A stretch of 64,000 nucleotides of DNA from an uncultured Lachnospiraceae bacterium (GTDB lineage: Bacteria; Bacillota; Clostridia; Lachnospirales; Lachnospiraceae), in NCBI GenBank assembly GCA_947564735.1, contig CANOEC010000013.1:36848-100847 (forward strand), in the 5' to 3' direction. Every line of letters begins with the position of its first letter. Within the stretch, counting starts at the first letter, position 1. The position numbers and the translations under genes are program-made. The notes under the pieces are model-generated. The model had not been told where the DNA came from and did not search any database. It saw only the letters and a program-made list of their open reading frames with translations. This document shows, piece by piece, positions 8,219-16,661 of the stretch.

Positions 8219-8908
8219 ATGGGTTCAGCAATCGCAATCGTTACTGCCAGAGGCGGCAGTAAAAGAATACCTCGTAAAAATATCAAGGAATTTTGCGGGA
8301 AACCGATTATTGTATATTCCATTGAAGCGGCGCTTGCGTCGGGTGTTTTTGACGAGGTAATGGTGTCTACGGACGATGAGGAAATTGCCGAAGTGGCGAA
8401 GAAGGCAGGGGCAAAAGTGCCTTTTATGCGCAGCAGTGCAAGCGCGGGAGATTATGCGTCCACCGACGATGTACTGATGGAGGTGATGACGGCATATAAG
8501 GAGCAGGGGAGGGTGTTTGATGCGCTCTGCTGCATCTATCCTACGGCGCCTTTTGTGACGGCGGAGAAACTGAAAAAAGCCATGGAGATGTTAGAAAGGG
8601 CGGATTCCGTTATGCCGGTTGTGCCGTTTTCCTTTCCGCCGCAGCGGTGCATGGTGTTGAATGAGAAGGGTGAACTGCGCATGAAATGGAAGCAATATGC
8701 GACGACCCGTTCGCAGGACTTAGAATCATATTATCATGACTGCGGGCAGTTTTACTGCTGCAAGGCAGACCTTTTTATGGAATACAAAACAACGGATTTG
8801 CCACACATGCTGCCGATGATTATGAGCGAGCTGGAAGTGCAGGATATTGATAATCCGGACGATTGGGAGATTGCGGAGCTGAAGTATAGGAAGATGATGG
8901 GACAATAG
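8219..8908 (+). CDS. pseF: CMP-pseudaminic acid synthetase (cytidylyltransferase)
   Basis: A 229-residue acylneuraminate cytidylyltransferase-fold enzyme that activates a nonulosonic acid with CTP. The N-terminal nucleotide-binding loop TARGGSKRIPRKNI is clear, followed by STDDEEIA and CIYPTAPFVTAEKL. The segments PFSFPPQRCM, TRSQDLESYYHD and CGQFY are typical of PseF rather than of NeuA or LegF. ATG 8219 is the only reasonable start, although its AAAAGGAG lies about 15 bases upstream, longer than usual; this spacing recurs in several genes of the locus. It is paired with pseI downstream. PseB, PseC, PseG and PseH are not in the window, so the earlier steps must be encoded elsewhere or the sugar is a relative of pseudaminic acid. 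Confidence 0.9.
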   Translation: MGSAIAIVTARGGSKRIPRKNIKEFCGKPIIVYSIEAALASGVFDEVMVSTDDEEIAEVAKKAGAKVPFMRSSASAGDYASTDDVLMEVMTAYKEQGRVFDALCCIYPTAPFVTAEKLKKAMEMLERADSVMPVVPFSFPPQRCMVLNEKGELRMKWKQYATTRSQDLESYYHDCGQFYCCKADLFMEYKTTDLPHMLPMIMSELEVQDIDNPDDWEIAELKYRKMMGQ

Positions 8909-8910
8909 AA

Positions 8911-9013
8911 AAGGTTGAAAGAATTACATTCTTTCAACCGTGAGTTTGTGCTGACGCCGTTGGCATTAGTCCCAAACATCGCAGGCTGAGGAAGGTGCAT
9001 GGCTATAAAGATG
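8911..9013 (+). repeat. Intergenic hairpin repeat A, copy 1
   Basis: A 103-base segment about 92% identical (8 differences by eye) to 37530-37632. It contains a 12-bp perfect hairpin, GGTTGAAAGAAT/ATTCTTTCAACC with loop TAC, then a second imperfect hairpin (GTTTG/CAAAC with GCC-GTT-GGC at the tip), then the ribosome binding site and start of the next gene. One difference (T here, C in copy 2) changes a G-U pair to G-C in the second stem, consistent with a kept RNA fold. Confidence 0.8.
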
Positions 9014-10060
9014 AAGAAAGAGTTTAAGATTGGCAACAAAATGGTAGGGGGAAATCATCCGTGCTTCTGCGTGGCGGAAATGTCGGGGAATCATCTCAAG
9101 GATTACGGCAGAGCGGTTGAAATTGTTCACGCGGCGAAGGAGGCGGGCGCGGACGCCATTAAGTTACAGACTTATACGGCGGATAGTCTGACTGTGAACA
9201 GTGACAGGGAATGCTTCATGAATCATGGCGGACTGTGGGACGGCATGACAGAATACCAGTTGTACGAAGAGGCTTCTACCCCGTGGGACTGGCAGCCGAA
9301 GCTAAAGGAGATTGCCGAGGGACTGGGCTTGGAATGTTTTTCTTCGCCCTTTGATTTTGCGGCGGTAGACTTCATGAAGGAGTGCAACATGCCGGCATAT
9401 AAGATTGCGTCTTATGAGATTAACGATATCCCTTTGATTCGCAGGACAGCGGGGATGCACAGACCGGTGATCCTTGCCACGGGAATTGCGCGTACCGAAG
9501 ACATTGAACGTGCCCTTGCAGTATGTCGGGAGGAGGGAAATGATGAAGTGATGCTTCTTAAATGCGTGTCTGCTTATCCGACGCCCTATGAGGAGATTAA
9601 TTTAAAAATGATTCCTACGCTGGCGAAAATGTATGACTGTGCGGTGGGATTGTCCGACCATTCTATGGGAAGTGTGGTGCCGGTGGCGGCAGCGGCGCTT
9701 GGCATGAAGATGGTAGAGAAGCATTTGACGCTCCGGCGGTCGGATGGCGGTCCGGACGGCGCTTTTTCTATGGAGCCGGAAGAGTTTAAAGAGATGGTTG
9801 CGAATATCCGCATTGTCGAGAAGGCACTGGGGGTATCGGAATATCGATTGACCGAAAAACAGGAAAAAGAGCGTCATGGTTCCCGCTCGCTTTTTGTAGT
9901 AAAAGACATTAAGGCAGGAGAGAGGCTGACGCCGGAAAATGTGCGTTCCATCCGTCCCCATGACGGGCTTCACACCATGTATTACGAAGAGGTTCTTGGT
10001 AAGACAGCGGCTTGCGATGCACAGATGGGCACGCCGCTGTCGTGGGAGATGATACGATAA
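9011..10060 (+). CDS. pseI: Pseudaminic acid synthase (NeuB family)
   Basis: A 349-residue NeuB-type enzyme that condenses a 6-deoxy-hexosamine with phosphoenolpyruvate to give pseudaminic acid. The TIM-barrel shows ADAIKLQTY, YELYEEA-like YQLYEEASTPW, CFSSPFD, YKIASYEINDIPLI and GLSDHS. The RRSDGGPDGAFSMEPEEF segment is typical of PseI. Residues about 285-345 form the SAF (antifreeze-like) domain. ATG 9011 is favoured because GAGGAAGGTG lies about 12 bases upstream; the in-frame ATG at 8999 would be almost on top of it. Its leader is repeat A. The gene follows pseF, and together they give CMP-activated nonulosonic acid for the glycan. The next genes are on the opposite strand. Confidence 0.92.
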   Translation: MKKEFKIGNKMVGGNHPCFCVAEMSGNHLKDYGRAVEIVHAAKEAGADAIKLQTYTADSLTVNSDRECFMNHGGLWDGMTEYQLYEEASTPWDWQPKLKEIAEGLGLECFSSPFDFAAVDFMKECNMPAYKIASYEINDIPLIRRTAGMHRPVILATGIARTEDIERALAVCREEGNDEVMLLKCVSAYPTPYEEINLKMIPTLAKMYDCAVGLSDHSMGSVVPVAAAALGMKMVEKHLTLRRSDGGPDGAFSMEPEEFKEMVANIRIVEKALGVSEYRLTEKQEKERHGSRSLFVVKDIKAGERLTPENVRSIRPHDGLHTMYYEEVLGKTAACDAQMGTPLSWEMIR

Positions 10061-10090
10061 AAAGTAGGTTGAAAAGCATGGTTATTGGCG

Positions 10091-11080
10091 TCAGGAGAAC
10101 TCTTTCATGATTAAATCAGTATATTTTAACATACACATCCCCTCTTTGTAACTGCCGATGTTTTCTACGTTGGCTCTTCCGGCAATGTTTTCGGCAATCA
10201 GATGCGGGAAATTCACGCCGCAGTTATGGGCGTGGGGGTAGCCGCCGCCGAAACGGGGATTGATTTCGGAAATATAATACTGTCCGTCTATACGGAAAAT
10301 ATCCATATCAATGGGACCGGCTAATTTCAGCGGTTCTATTGTTTTTTGAATCAGTTCAAAAAGTTTCTTATCCCGGAAGGAAACGGATTTCTCCGTTTCG
10401 CCTGCGCGCATCCGCAACTTCTTTTTTACAAAAATAGACACGGGTTCTCCGGTCAGCAAATCCATATAGATATCCGCGCCAAATTCTTCGCCGTCGGCAT
10501 AATTCTGAATGATGTAGGAATCATCAATACTATCCTGATACTTGCAGAGCGCCTCCAGCAAATCAAGATGCTCCACTTTCTGTATGCCGATACTGCCACA
10601 GCCGTGGGTGGGCTTGATAAAGACCGGGAACTTCATGCTGCCGACATCACATGCCTGCATAAATGCCTCGAAGCTGTTGCAGCTTGTGACTGCCGGCAGG
10701 CTGTGTTGCTTCAAATATTGGTAAAAGGCGTATTTGTCGCGGCATAGATTGACTGTCTCCGCATCTGAAACGATAGGGGTTATGCCGGCGTCTTCAAAGA
10801 TGGCGCGATGGGAAGCAATCAGATACAGTTCGTCTTCCTGCAAAGGCAGAACGGCATCTATCTGTTCTCTGTGGCAGATGTCAAGCAGGGTGTCGAGATA
10901 ACCCGGCTCGGTCATACGGGGTACGATGTAATATGCATCTGTCTCGTACAATGCGGGTGCATAGATGCTGCAGTCTGTGCCGACGACTTTGCCGATGCCG
11001 TTTCCATATTCCTTAAAATAGCGCACCAGAAGCGTTCTTGTGCCGCAGCTTAATATTAATAGGTTGTGATTGTATGACAT
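10091..11080 (-). CDS. ATP-grasp ligase, paralogue 1
   Basis: A 329-residue ATP-grasp enzyme of the carbamoyl-phosphate-synthase-like group: an N-terminal Rossmann-like domain (LLILSCGTRTLLV), a nucleotide-binding segment FPVFIKPTHGCGSIGI and the metal-binding EINPRFGGGYPHA near residue 275. It shares long segments with the product at 32652 (KMRAGET-like KLRMRAGETEKSVSF, NPRFGGGYPHA), so the two are paralogues. Such enzymes join a carboxylate to an amine with ATP. It lies 80 bases downstream of a PLP decarboxylase gene on the same strand, a pairing that recalls BtrJ/BtrK in butirosin synthesis. The substrate is unknown. The gene runs against the rest of the locus and is convergent with pseI. 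Confidence 0.85.
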   Translation of the reverse strand: MSYNHNLLILSCGTRTLLVRYFKEYGNGIGKVVGTDCSIYAPALYETDAYYIVPRMTEPGYLDTLLDICHREQIDAVLPLQEDELYLIASHRAIFEDAGITPIVSDAETVNLCRDKYAFYQYLKQHSLPAVTSCNSFEAFMQACDVGSMKFPVFIKPTHGCGSIGIQKVEHLDLLEALCKYQDSIDDSYIIQNYADGEEFGADIYMDLLTGEPVSIFVKKKLRMRAGETEKSVSFRDKKLFELIQKTIEPLKLAGPIDMDIFRIDGQYYISEINPRFGGGYPHAHNCGVNFPHLIAENIAGRANVENIGSYKEGMCMLKYTDLIMKEFS

Positions 11081-11160
11081 GGTATGTTCAAGCCTTTCTG
11101 TTTAGGACGGTTTTTGGCTGTTTGAAAGAATTACTTAATTGTTCCGGTCTGTCAAGCGGA

Positions 11161-12375
11161 TTATAAGTTCCACTCGTTCCCCTGCACATATTCGGCGGGC
11201 GTCCATTTTTTGCGCACCATGCGCATGTGGTCGCCATTTTGCACGTATACGGCAGGAAAATACTGGATAAAAAGCGGGTTCAAGCTCATCGTGTAGCCGC
11301 CCACATTTTCGTAGATAATACGGTCGCCGGGAACAAGTTCGTGCTGATTCGTATAAGTGAAAAGTCTGTCCACCTCCATGCAGGTAAACCCGCTGATAAT
11401 CTGCTGGCTGATGACCGGGCGGACTGCATCATGGTCTGTTGAATATTCTACATGAAACAAATGGGACGATTTAATCATCGTTGGGTCAATGTTGAAACGG
11501 CTTCCGTCAGTCATAACATAACGGGTGCCTTTGATGTCGCGGGTGTCGAAAACCTTTGTCACGAAGGTTGTGCATTTGGAAATCAAGGAGATGCCCGGCT
11601 CCACGACCAGCCTTGTTTTATCCGGTGTAAAGCATTTATGAAGTTCTTCGGCAACAACCGGAAAATAATCGGGGTATTCCGGTCTGCCCTTCATGCCGCC
11701 ACAGTAGCCGCCACCGAGGTCAATATATTTCAGTGTAAGGTCAAACTCCGTCTTCAACTGACATGCCATCTGTGCAATGGAGCGGAAAACATTGACGCTC
11801 CGCGATTTGCTGCTGGAATGTAGATGCAGACCCGTTACGGATACATTGGGAAGCGCACGGAGTATGTTAAGCGCATCGGCAAATCTGCCGGTTTCATAGC
11901 AGAAACCAAATCTGCCGCTGACTTCGCCCATCGTCGTCTCTCCGGGACACATTTTTTCCAAGTTAAAATTGGCGCGGATACCAACCTCAAACGTTCTGTC
12001 CGGATGCGCGGCGGCAAATTCTGTCAGCCATCCGATTTCCTGCATGGAGTCAAGATTGATGATACCGCCTGCAAGAAGTACGTCGCAGAAGGATTGTTTT
12101 CCCTTGTAGGGACCGTTGTAAATGATTTCATCATCGCGATAGCCCATGTATTTTGCAAGGCTGTATTCATCTTCCGACACGACCTCGGCGTATGCGCCTT
12201 TTTCTTTGACATAAGAAACAAGCCACGGAAGAGAGTTGGTCTTGAAGGAATACCCAATCAGATAATTTTCCCAATTGGAGGATAACGATTCGGCTAACAT
12301 ATCGTAATAACGCTGCAAAATGGGTTCGTCTATCACAAAATAGGGTGTCTGTATTTTTTCTGCGTTAACTGCCAT
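11161..12375 (-). CDS. Fold-type III PLP-dependent decarboxylase (DAP/ornithine decarboxylase family)
   Basis: A 404-residue enzyme of the group IV decarboxylase family (LysA-like). Lys45 in YSFKTNS is the expected PLP lysine. Further family marks are the HLHSSSK segment, the glycine-rich phosphate-binding DLGGGYCGG, the EPG motif, and FTCMEVDRL with YENVGGYTMSL near the C-terminus. It likely removes a carboxylate from an amino acid or from an amino acid held on a carrier. The ATG is preceded on its strand by AGAAAGGCGG. With the adjacent ATP-grasp gene it forms an inverted two-gene cassette inside the glycan locus, presumably making an amine-containing decoration. A role in ordinary lysine synthesis is less likely given the context. 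Confidence 0.88.
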   Translation of the reverse strand: MAVNAEKIQTPYFVIDEPILQRYYDMLAESLSSNWENYLIGYSFKTNSLPWLVSYVKEKGAYAEVVSEDEYSLAKYMGYRDDEIIYNGPYKGKQSFCDVLLAGGIINLDSMQEIGWLTEFAAAHPDRTFEVGIRANFNLEKMCPGETTMGEVSGRFGFCYETGRFADALNILRALPNVSVTGLHLHSSSKSRSVNVFRSIAQMACQLKTEFDLTLKYIDLGGGYCGGMKGRPEYPDYFPVVAEELHKCFTPDKTRLVVEPGISLISKCTTFVTKVFDTRDIKGTRYVMTDGSRFNIDPTMIKSSHLFHVEYSTDHDAVRPVISQQIISGFTCMEVDRLFTYTNQHELVPGDRIIYENVGGYTMSLNPLFIQYFPAVYVQNGDHMRMVRKKWTPAEYVQGNEWNL

Positions 12376-12510
12376 CGGAGCCGCCTTTCTGCTGATATGA
12401 CTTACTTAAGGATTCTATTGCAATCTTACCTTATTTTTGGGAGAGATACAATGCTTCGGAGAGAAAAGTACAAAAGTTTGTCAAATCCCATTTATTCTCA
12501 TAGCCCAATC

Positions 12511-12519
12511 TGCTATAAT
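12511..12519 (+). promoter_or_regulatory. Extended -10 promoter for the AAA-ATPase gene
   Basis: TGCTATAAT is a perfect extended -10 element 55 bases before the start codon. The -35 region (TTTATT at 12491-12496, 17-base spacing) is weak. It lies in the 199-base divergent gap after the minus-strand decarboxylase gene. I saw no convincing minus-strand promoter there. Confidence 0.5.
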
Positions 12520-12574
12520 CAATCATGCAAAAGAGGTGAATTGGTAGATAACCATAATGACAGGGGGTACATGC

Positions 12575-14188
12575 ATGAGCGGAAAACCGTTAAAAAAGAA
12601 CTTTAACATAACAGGCTTATGCCTGTCTGACAGGCATTATATGGTAAACACGGAGGATAAACTGGCACAGATTAAGAAGCTTGTGGATGATGGGGATTAT
12701 TTTATCATGAATCGTTCACGCCAGTATGGAAAGACTACCACGCTTCGGTTGCTTGCCTCTTATCTGAAAGAGGAATATATTGTGATATTCCTTGATTTTC
12801 AGAAGATGGATCATACGAAATTCGAGACAGGGCAGACGTTTTCGCAAGCGTTTGCAGAATATTTTGTCAAAACGGTAAATAATCGACGAAATCCGGTGGA
12901 AGGATTGGACGAGGGCGTATTGGAGAAGTTAAGGGCAGGCGCTTGTACGAATCCGGCATTCAGCCAGATGGAGCTTTTCGGGTGTTTGATTGATTTATGT
13001 GATACGGCGGAGAAACCGGTGGTACTAATGATTGATGAGGTAGACAGTGCTACCAATAATCAAGTTTTTCTCGACTTTTTGGCACAGCTCAGGGCATATT
13101 ATCTGGAACGGGATATCACACCGACGTTCCACTCTGTAATCCTTGCAGGGGTACATGATATCCGCAATTTGAAACGCAAGATTCGTCCGAATGAAGACCA
13201 CAGGATAAACAGTCCATGGAACATAGCGACGCCTTTTACGGTGGACATGAGTCTGGCGGAAAAAGGTATTGAGGGGATGCTTGTAGAATATGAGGGGGAA
13301 CACCACACTGGAATGGATGTGGGAACGGTTGCGAAAGAAATCCGTGATTATACTTCCGGCTATCCATATCTGGTGTCCTTGATTTGCAAAACGATTGACG
13401 AAGAATTACAGGGGGAGGAGGGCAGGCTGAAAGGAAGTGCGGCATGGTCTGCGGAAGGTGTTTCCGAGGCGGTCAAGAGAATAGCGATGCGCCAGAATAC
13501 GCTTTTCGACAGCCTGACAAAGCGGATAAAAGATTATCCGGAGTTAAGGCGGATTTTGAATATCATTTTGTTCCAAGGAAGAAGCTTTTCCTATACAGGA
13601 TTAAATGAATCGCTCCGAATGGCGGAGACACTGGGATTTATCAAGGAAAAGAACGGCAAAGCAGTAATAGCGAACAGGATTTTTGAGATAGTGCTGTATA
13701 ACCTGTTCACATCAGAGGAGGAAACACAGAGCCTTTCCTACGATGCGGGAAGTCTTATGAAGAACCGCTTTATTGGGGACGGGAAGCTTAACATGGAGCT
13801 TATACTCGCGAAATTTGTTGAACATTTCCATGACGTGTACAGCGATAAAGACGAGGCGTTTGTGGAGAAGCAGGGCAGGAAACTTTTTCTGATGTATTTG
13901 AAGCCTATCATTAACGGTGTTGGCAACTACTATGTGGAGGCGGAGACGCGTGACGCGCTGCGCACGGATATTATTGTTGATTATCTGGGGCAAAAGTATG
14001 TCGTCGAATTGAAAATCTGGCATGGGGAAAAATACAATGAGGACGGTGAAAAGCAACTTGCAGAGTATCTGGATAGACACCGCCTGAAAGAAGGATATCT
14101 ACTGACCTTTAATTTTAATAAGCAGAAGGAGACAGGAGTGAAGCGTGTGCCTTATGAAGATAAGATGTTGATAGAGGCAATGGTATAG
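12575..14188 (+). CDS. AAA-ATPase-like protein with C-terminal PD-(D/E)XK nuclease-fold domain
   Basis: A 537-residue protein of the family common in gut anaerobes (AAA-ATPase_like with a DUF1703-type nuclease fold). The P-loop is atypical, NRSRQYGKTTT, with Lys53; Walker B is VVLMIDEVDS (Asp154, Glu155). The C-terminal domain has Asp465 (TDIIVDY), Glu478 and Lys480 (VELKIW) and a following QLAEYL, the order of a PD-(D/E)XK active site. ATG 12575 is chosen over 12557. The biological role of this family is not established to my knowledge. It has its own promoter and no evident link to glycan synthesis, so it is probably an inserted accessory gene. Confidence 0.85.
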   Translation: MSGKPLKKNFNITGLCLSDRHYMVNTEDKLAQIKKLVDDGDYFIMNRSRQYGKTTTLRLLASYLKEEYIVIFLDFQKMDHTKFETGQTFSQAFAEYFVKTVNNRRNPVEGLDEGVLEKLRAGACTNPAFSQMELFGCLIDLCDTAEKPVVLMIDEVDSATNNQVFLDFLAQLRAYYLERDITPTFHSVILAGVHDIRNLKRKIRPNEDHRINSPWNIATPFTVDMSLAEKGIEGMLVEYEGEHHTGMDVGTVAKEIRDYTSGYPYLVSLICKTIDEELQGEEGRLKGSAAWSAEGVSEAVKRIAMRQNTLFDSLTKRIKDYPELRRILNIILFQGRSFSYTGLNESLRMAETLGFIKEKNGKAVIANRIFEIVLYNLFTSEEETQSLSYDAGSLMKNRFIGDGKLNMELILAKFVEHFHDVYSDKDEAFVEKQGRKLFLMYLKPIINGVGNYYVEAETRDALRTDIIVDYLGQKYVVELKIWHGEKYNEDGEKQLAEYLDRHRLKEGYLLTFNFNKQKETGVKRVPYEDKMLIEAMV

Positions 14189-14263
14189 CAGATATGCTAT
14201 GGGAATGGTGTTTTTGTATGAATGACTGAAGATGGAAGCAGGCTGGGCAGGTTGATTGATAAT

Positions 14264-14292
14264 TTGCATACTGACTCTTCCTGTGATAAAAT
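14264..14292 (+). promoter_or_regulatory. Candidate promoter for the flippase-led gene string
   Basis: TTGCAT (14264-14269), a 17-base spacer and TAAAAT (14287-14292) preceded by TGA. It lies about 100 bases before the ABC transporter start and could drive the long plus-strand operon that follows. The rest of the 14189-14387 gap shows nothing else. Confidence 0.45.
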
Positions 14293-14387
14293 GTAATAAT
14301 ATTTTTGGGCTGATGCCATTTTGTGGGTGGAAATCCAAAGAATGGTCATGGATAAGACGGACAGATTGCGAAAGGATATACCGCGGC

Positions 14388-16145
14388 ATGATAAAGATAT
14401 ATAAAAAACTGATGGTTCTTCTGGACAGGCAGCAGAAGAAAAAGATGGTGCTGCTTGTTTTTCTCATGTTAATTGGCGCCGTGCTGGAGACGCTCGGCGT
14501 TTCCATGATTGTGCCGGTCATGAACGTGGTGTTGGAGGAAGACGCCATATCCAAACACGAATATTTACAGGTGATATGCAGTATCTTTCATCTGGATAAT
14601 TCTAATCAGCTGACAATCCTTGTGATGGTCGGGCTTGTTCTTGTGTTTGCAGTCAAAAATATTTTTCTCTTTTTCCAGCAGAAGGTGCAGCTCAAATTCG
14701 TCTATACGAACCAGTTTGCCACATCCAGAAGGATGATGATTAATTTTATGCAGCGTCCTTACGAGTATTATCTGAATGCAGACACGGCGGTCATCCAGAG
14801 GAGCATTACGTCGGATGTCAACAATATGTACGGACTGATTCTGGCGCTTTTGCAGCTCATCAGTGAGGGAATCGTTTTTGTCTGTCTTGCCGGCGTCAGT
14901 CTGGTGACGGACGTGTGGATGAGCCTTACGGTTACGGCGCTTCTGGTCGTCGCGCTTCTGGTAATTAAGTGTGTATTGAAGCCGATTATGAGAAAAGCGG
15001 GAGAAGAAAATCAGGAATTTTACAGCGGCTTATATAAGTGGATAGACCAGTCGGTCATGGGCATCAAGGAAATCAAGATTGCCCGCAAAGAGCATTATTT
15101 TATTCATGAGTATTCCAAATGCGGCGCCGGGTATGTGGGTGCGGTACAGCGTTATAATTTGTACAATTCAACGCCGAGACTGCTGATTGAAACGCTTGCC
15201 ATTGCGGGGATGATATTATATCTGATGATACAGCTTCTAAACGGGACGGAGGCGGCGGATATCGTACCGCAGCTTGGTCTACTCGCGGTGGCGGCAATGC
15301 GGCTGATTCCCTGCGCCAACAGGATTAACAACCACCTTACTTCCATTTCATATTTTGAGCCGTTTTTCATGGGGGTAAGCGACAACCTGCAGGAAGAGAT
15401 ACGGGACGAAAACATTGACTACGGGGAGGAGACCTATCAGAAAAGGGTTGACGTGGAAAAGCTTTCCATTAAAAAGGAGATTACGTTACGGGATATTACT
15501 TATAAGTATCCGAATACGGATGTCCTGATTTTTGACCATGCGGATATGACGATACCGATTGGAAATGCCGTGGGAATTGTGGGAACGTCCGGCGCAGGCA
15601 AGACGACGATTGTGGATATTCTGCTTGGACTGCTGCAGCTTGAGAGCGGAAGTATTCTGGCGGATGGCGTGGAAGTCAGGGAACACTACGATTCATGGCT
15701 GAAAAACATCGGTTATATTCCGCAGACCATTTTTATGCTGGACTCTACGATTCGCAAAAATGTAGCGTTTGGCTATCCGGACGAAGAGATAGATGATAAG
15801 AAGGTGTGGGAGGCGCTTAGGGAGGCGCAGCTTGACGAGTTTGTAAGAGGACTCCCCGAGGGGCTTGATACAGGCATCGGCGAGCGCGGCATTCGTCTGT
15901 CGGGCGGACAGAGACAGCGTATCGGCATTGCCAGAGCGCTTTTTGAAGACCCGGAGGTACTGGTGTTAGATGAGGCGACCTCTGCGCTGGACAATGAGAC
16001 GGAGGCGGCAATTATGGATTCCATCAACCGTCTGCATGGGCGTAAGACGCTGATTATCATTGCGCACAGATTGCAGACGATTGAAAAATGCGATATGGTA
16101 TACAGAGTTGTGGACGGAAAGGTAGTCACAGAGAAGAAGGCATAA
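14388..16145 (+). CDS. PglK-like ABC flippase / exporter, paralogue 1
   Basis: A 585-residue half-transporter: about six membrane segments in residues 1-330, with LIGAVLETLGVSMIVPVM near the N-terminus as in PglK-type lipid-linked-oligosaccharide flippases, then a nucleotide-binding domain. Walker A is GTSGAGKTT (Lys405), the signature is LSGGQRQR (504-511) and Walker B is VLVLDEAT. ATG 14388 is preferred because AAAGGA lies 11 bases upstream; a longer reading frame from 14256 has no such site and adds a non-conserved leader. It is expected to move a lipid-linked glycan or glycolipid across the membrane. The product at 62198 is a close paralogue, so two flippases bracket the glycan genes. Confidence 0.9.
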   Translation: MIKIYKKLMVLLDRQQKKKMVLLVFLMLIGAVLETLGVSMIVPVMNVVLEEDAISKHEYLQVICSIFHLDNSNQLTILVMVGLVLVFAVKNIFLFFQQKVQLKFVYTNQFATSRRMMINFMQRPYEYYLNADTAVIQRSITSDVNNMYGLILALLQLISEGIVFVCLAGVSLVTDVWMSLTVTALLVVALLVIKCVLKPIMRKAGEENQEFYSGLYKWIDQSVMGIKEIKIARKEHYFIHEYSKCGAGYVGAVQRYNLYNSTPRLLIETLAIAGMILYLMIQLLNGTEAADIVPQLGLLAVAAMRLIPCANRINNHLTSISYFEPFFMGVSDNLQEEIRDENIDYGEETYQKRVDVEKLSIKKEITLRDITYKYPNTDVLIFDHADMTIPIGNAVGIVGTSGAGKTTIVDILLGLLQLESGSILADGVEVREHYDSWLKNIGYIPQTIFMLDSTIRKNVAFGYPDEEIDDKKVWEALREAQLDEFVRGLPEGLDTGIGERGIRLSGGQRQRIGIARALFEDPEVLVLDEATSALDNETEAAIMDSINRLHGRKTLIIIAHRLQTIEKCDMVYRVVDGKVVTEKKA

Positions 16146-16232
16146 GACTGCACAAAATTGCGGACAGAGCGTCAGAAATCGACGTTTTGGTTTTTGGCGG
16201 GGCGTCGCGATGGGGTACAGGGGAGGCTGTGT

Positions 16233-16661
16233 ATGAAGAAATTATGGAATGTTTGCTGGGGGATATACAAGGAACATGAGGAAGGCATGAACTATCTGAT
16301 TTTTGGTTTTTTGGCGTTCCTCTTAAACTATGTGCTTTATTATCTGTTTTCCTCGGTTCTGCACGTGCATTATATGGCGGCGACAGCGCTGTCATGGTTG
16401 TTGACGGTGGTGTTTGCGTATTGGACAAACCGGACCTTTGTCTTTAAGAGCAAGAATAAGAGCGCGCAGTCGCTTGGCAAGGAGTTTGTCTCCTTTATCG
16501 GGGCAAGAATTGCCACGGAATTTCTGGAACTGGGGCTTATGTTTGCCATGGTGACGGTTGCGGGTATCAACGAGTATATTTCCAAATTTATCTGTCAGGT
16601 GATAGTGATATTGGCAAATTATTTCTTAAGCAAATTGTGGATTTTTAAGGAGAAAGAATGA
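16233..16661 (+). CDS. GtrA-family membrane protein
   Basis: A 142-residue protein with four predicted membrane segments and the GtrA-family pattern (NYLIFGFLAFLLNYVLYY, then FVFKSK after the second segment). GtrA proteins are thought to flip undecaprenyl-phosphate-linked sugars made by a GtrB-type GT2 so that a membrane transferase can attach them on the outside. A GtrB-like GT2 is encoded at 23268. ATG 16233 is selected because GGGAGG at 16221-16226 lies six bases upstream. The stop overlaps the next gene's start, so the two are coupled. Confidence 0.87.
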   Translation: MKKLWNVCWGIYKEHEEGMNYLIFGFLAFLLNYVLYYLFSSVLHVHYMAATALSWLLTVVFAYWTNRTFVFKSKNKSAQSLGKEFVSFIGARIATEFLELGLMFAMVTVAGINEYISKFICQVIVILANYFLSKLWIFKEKE

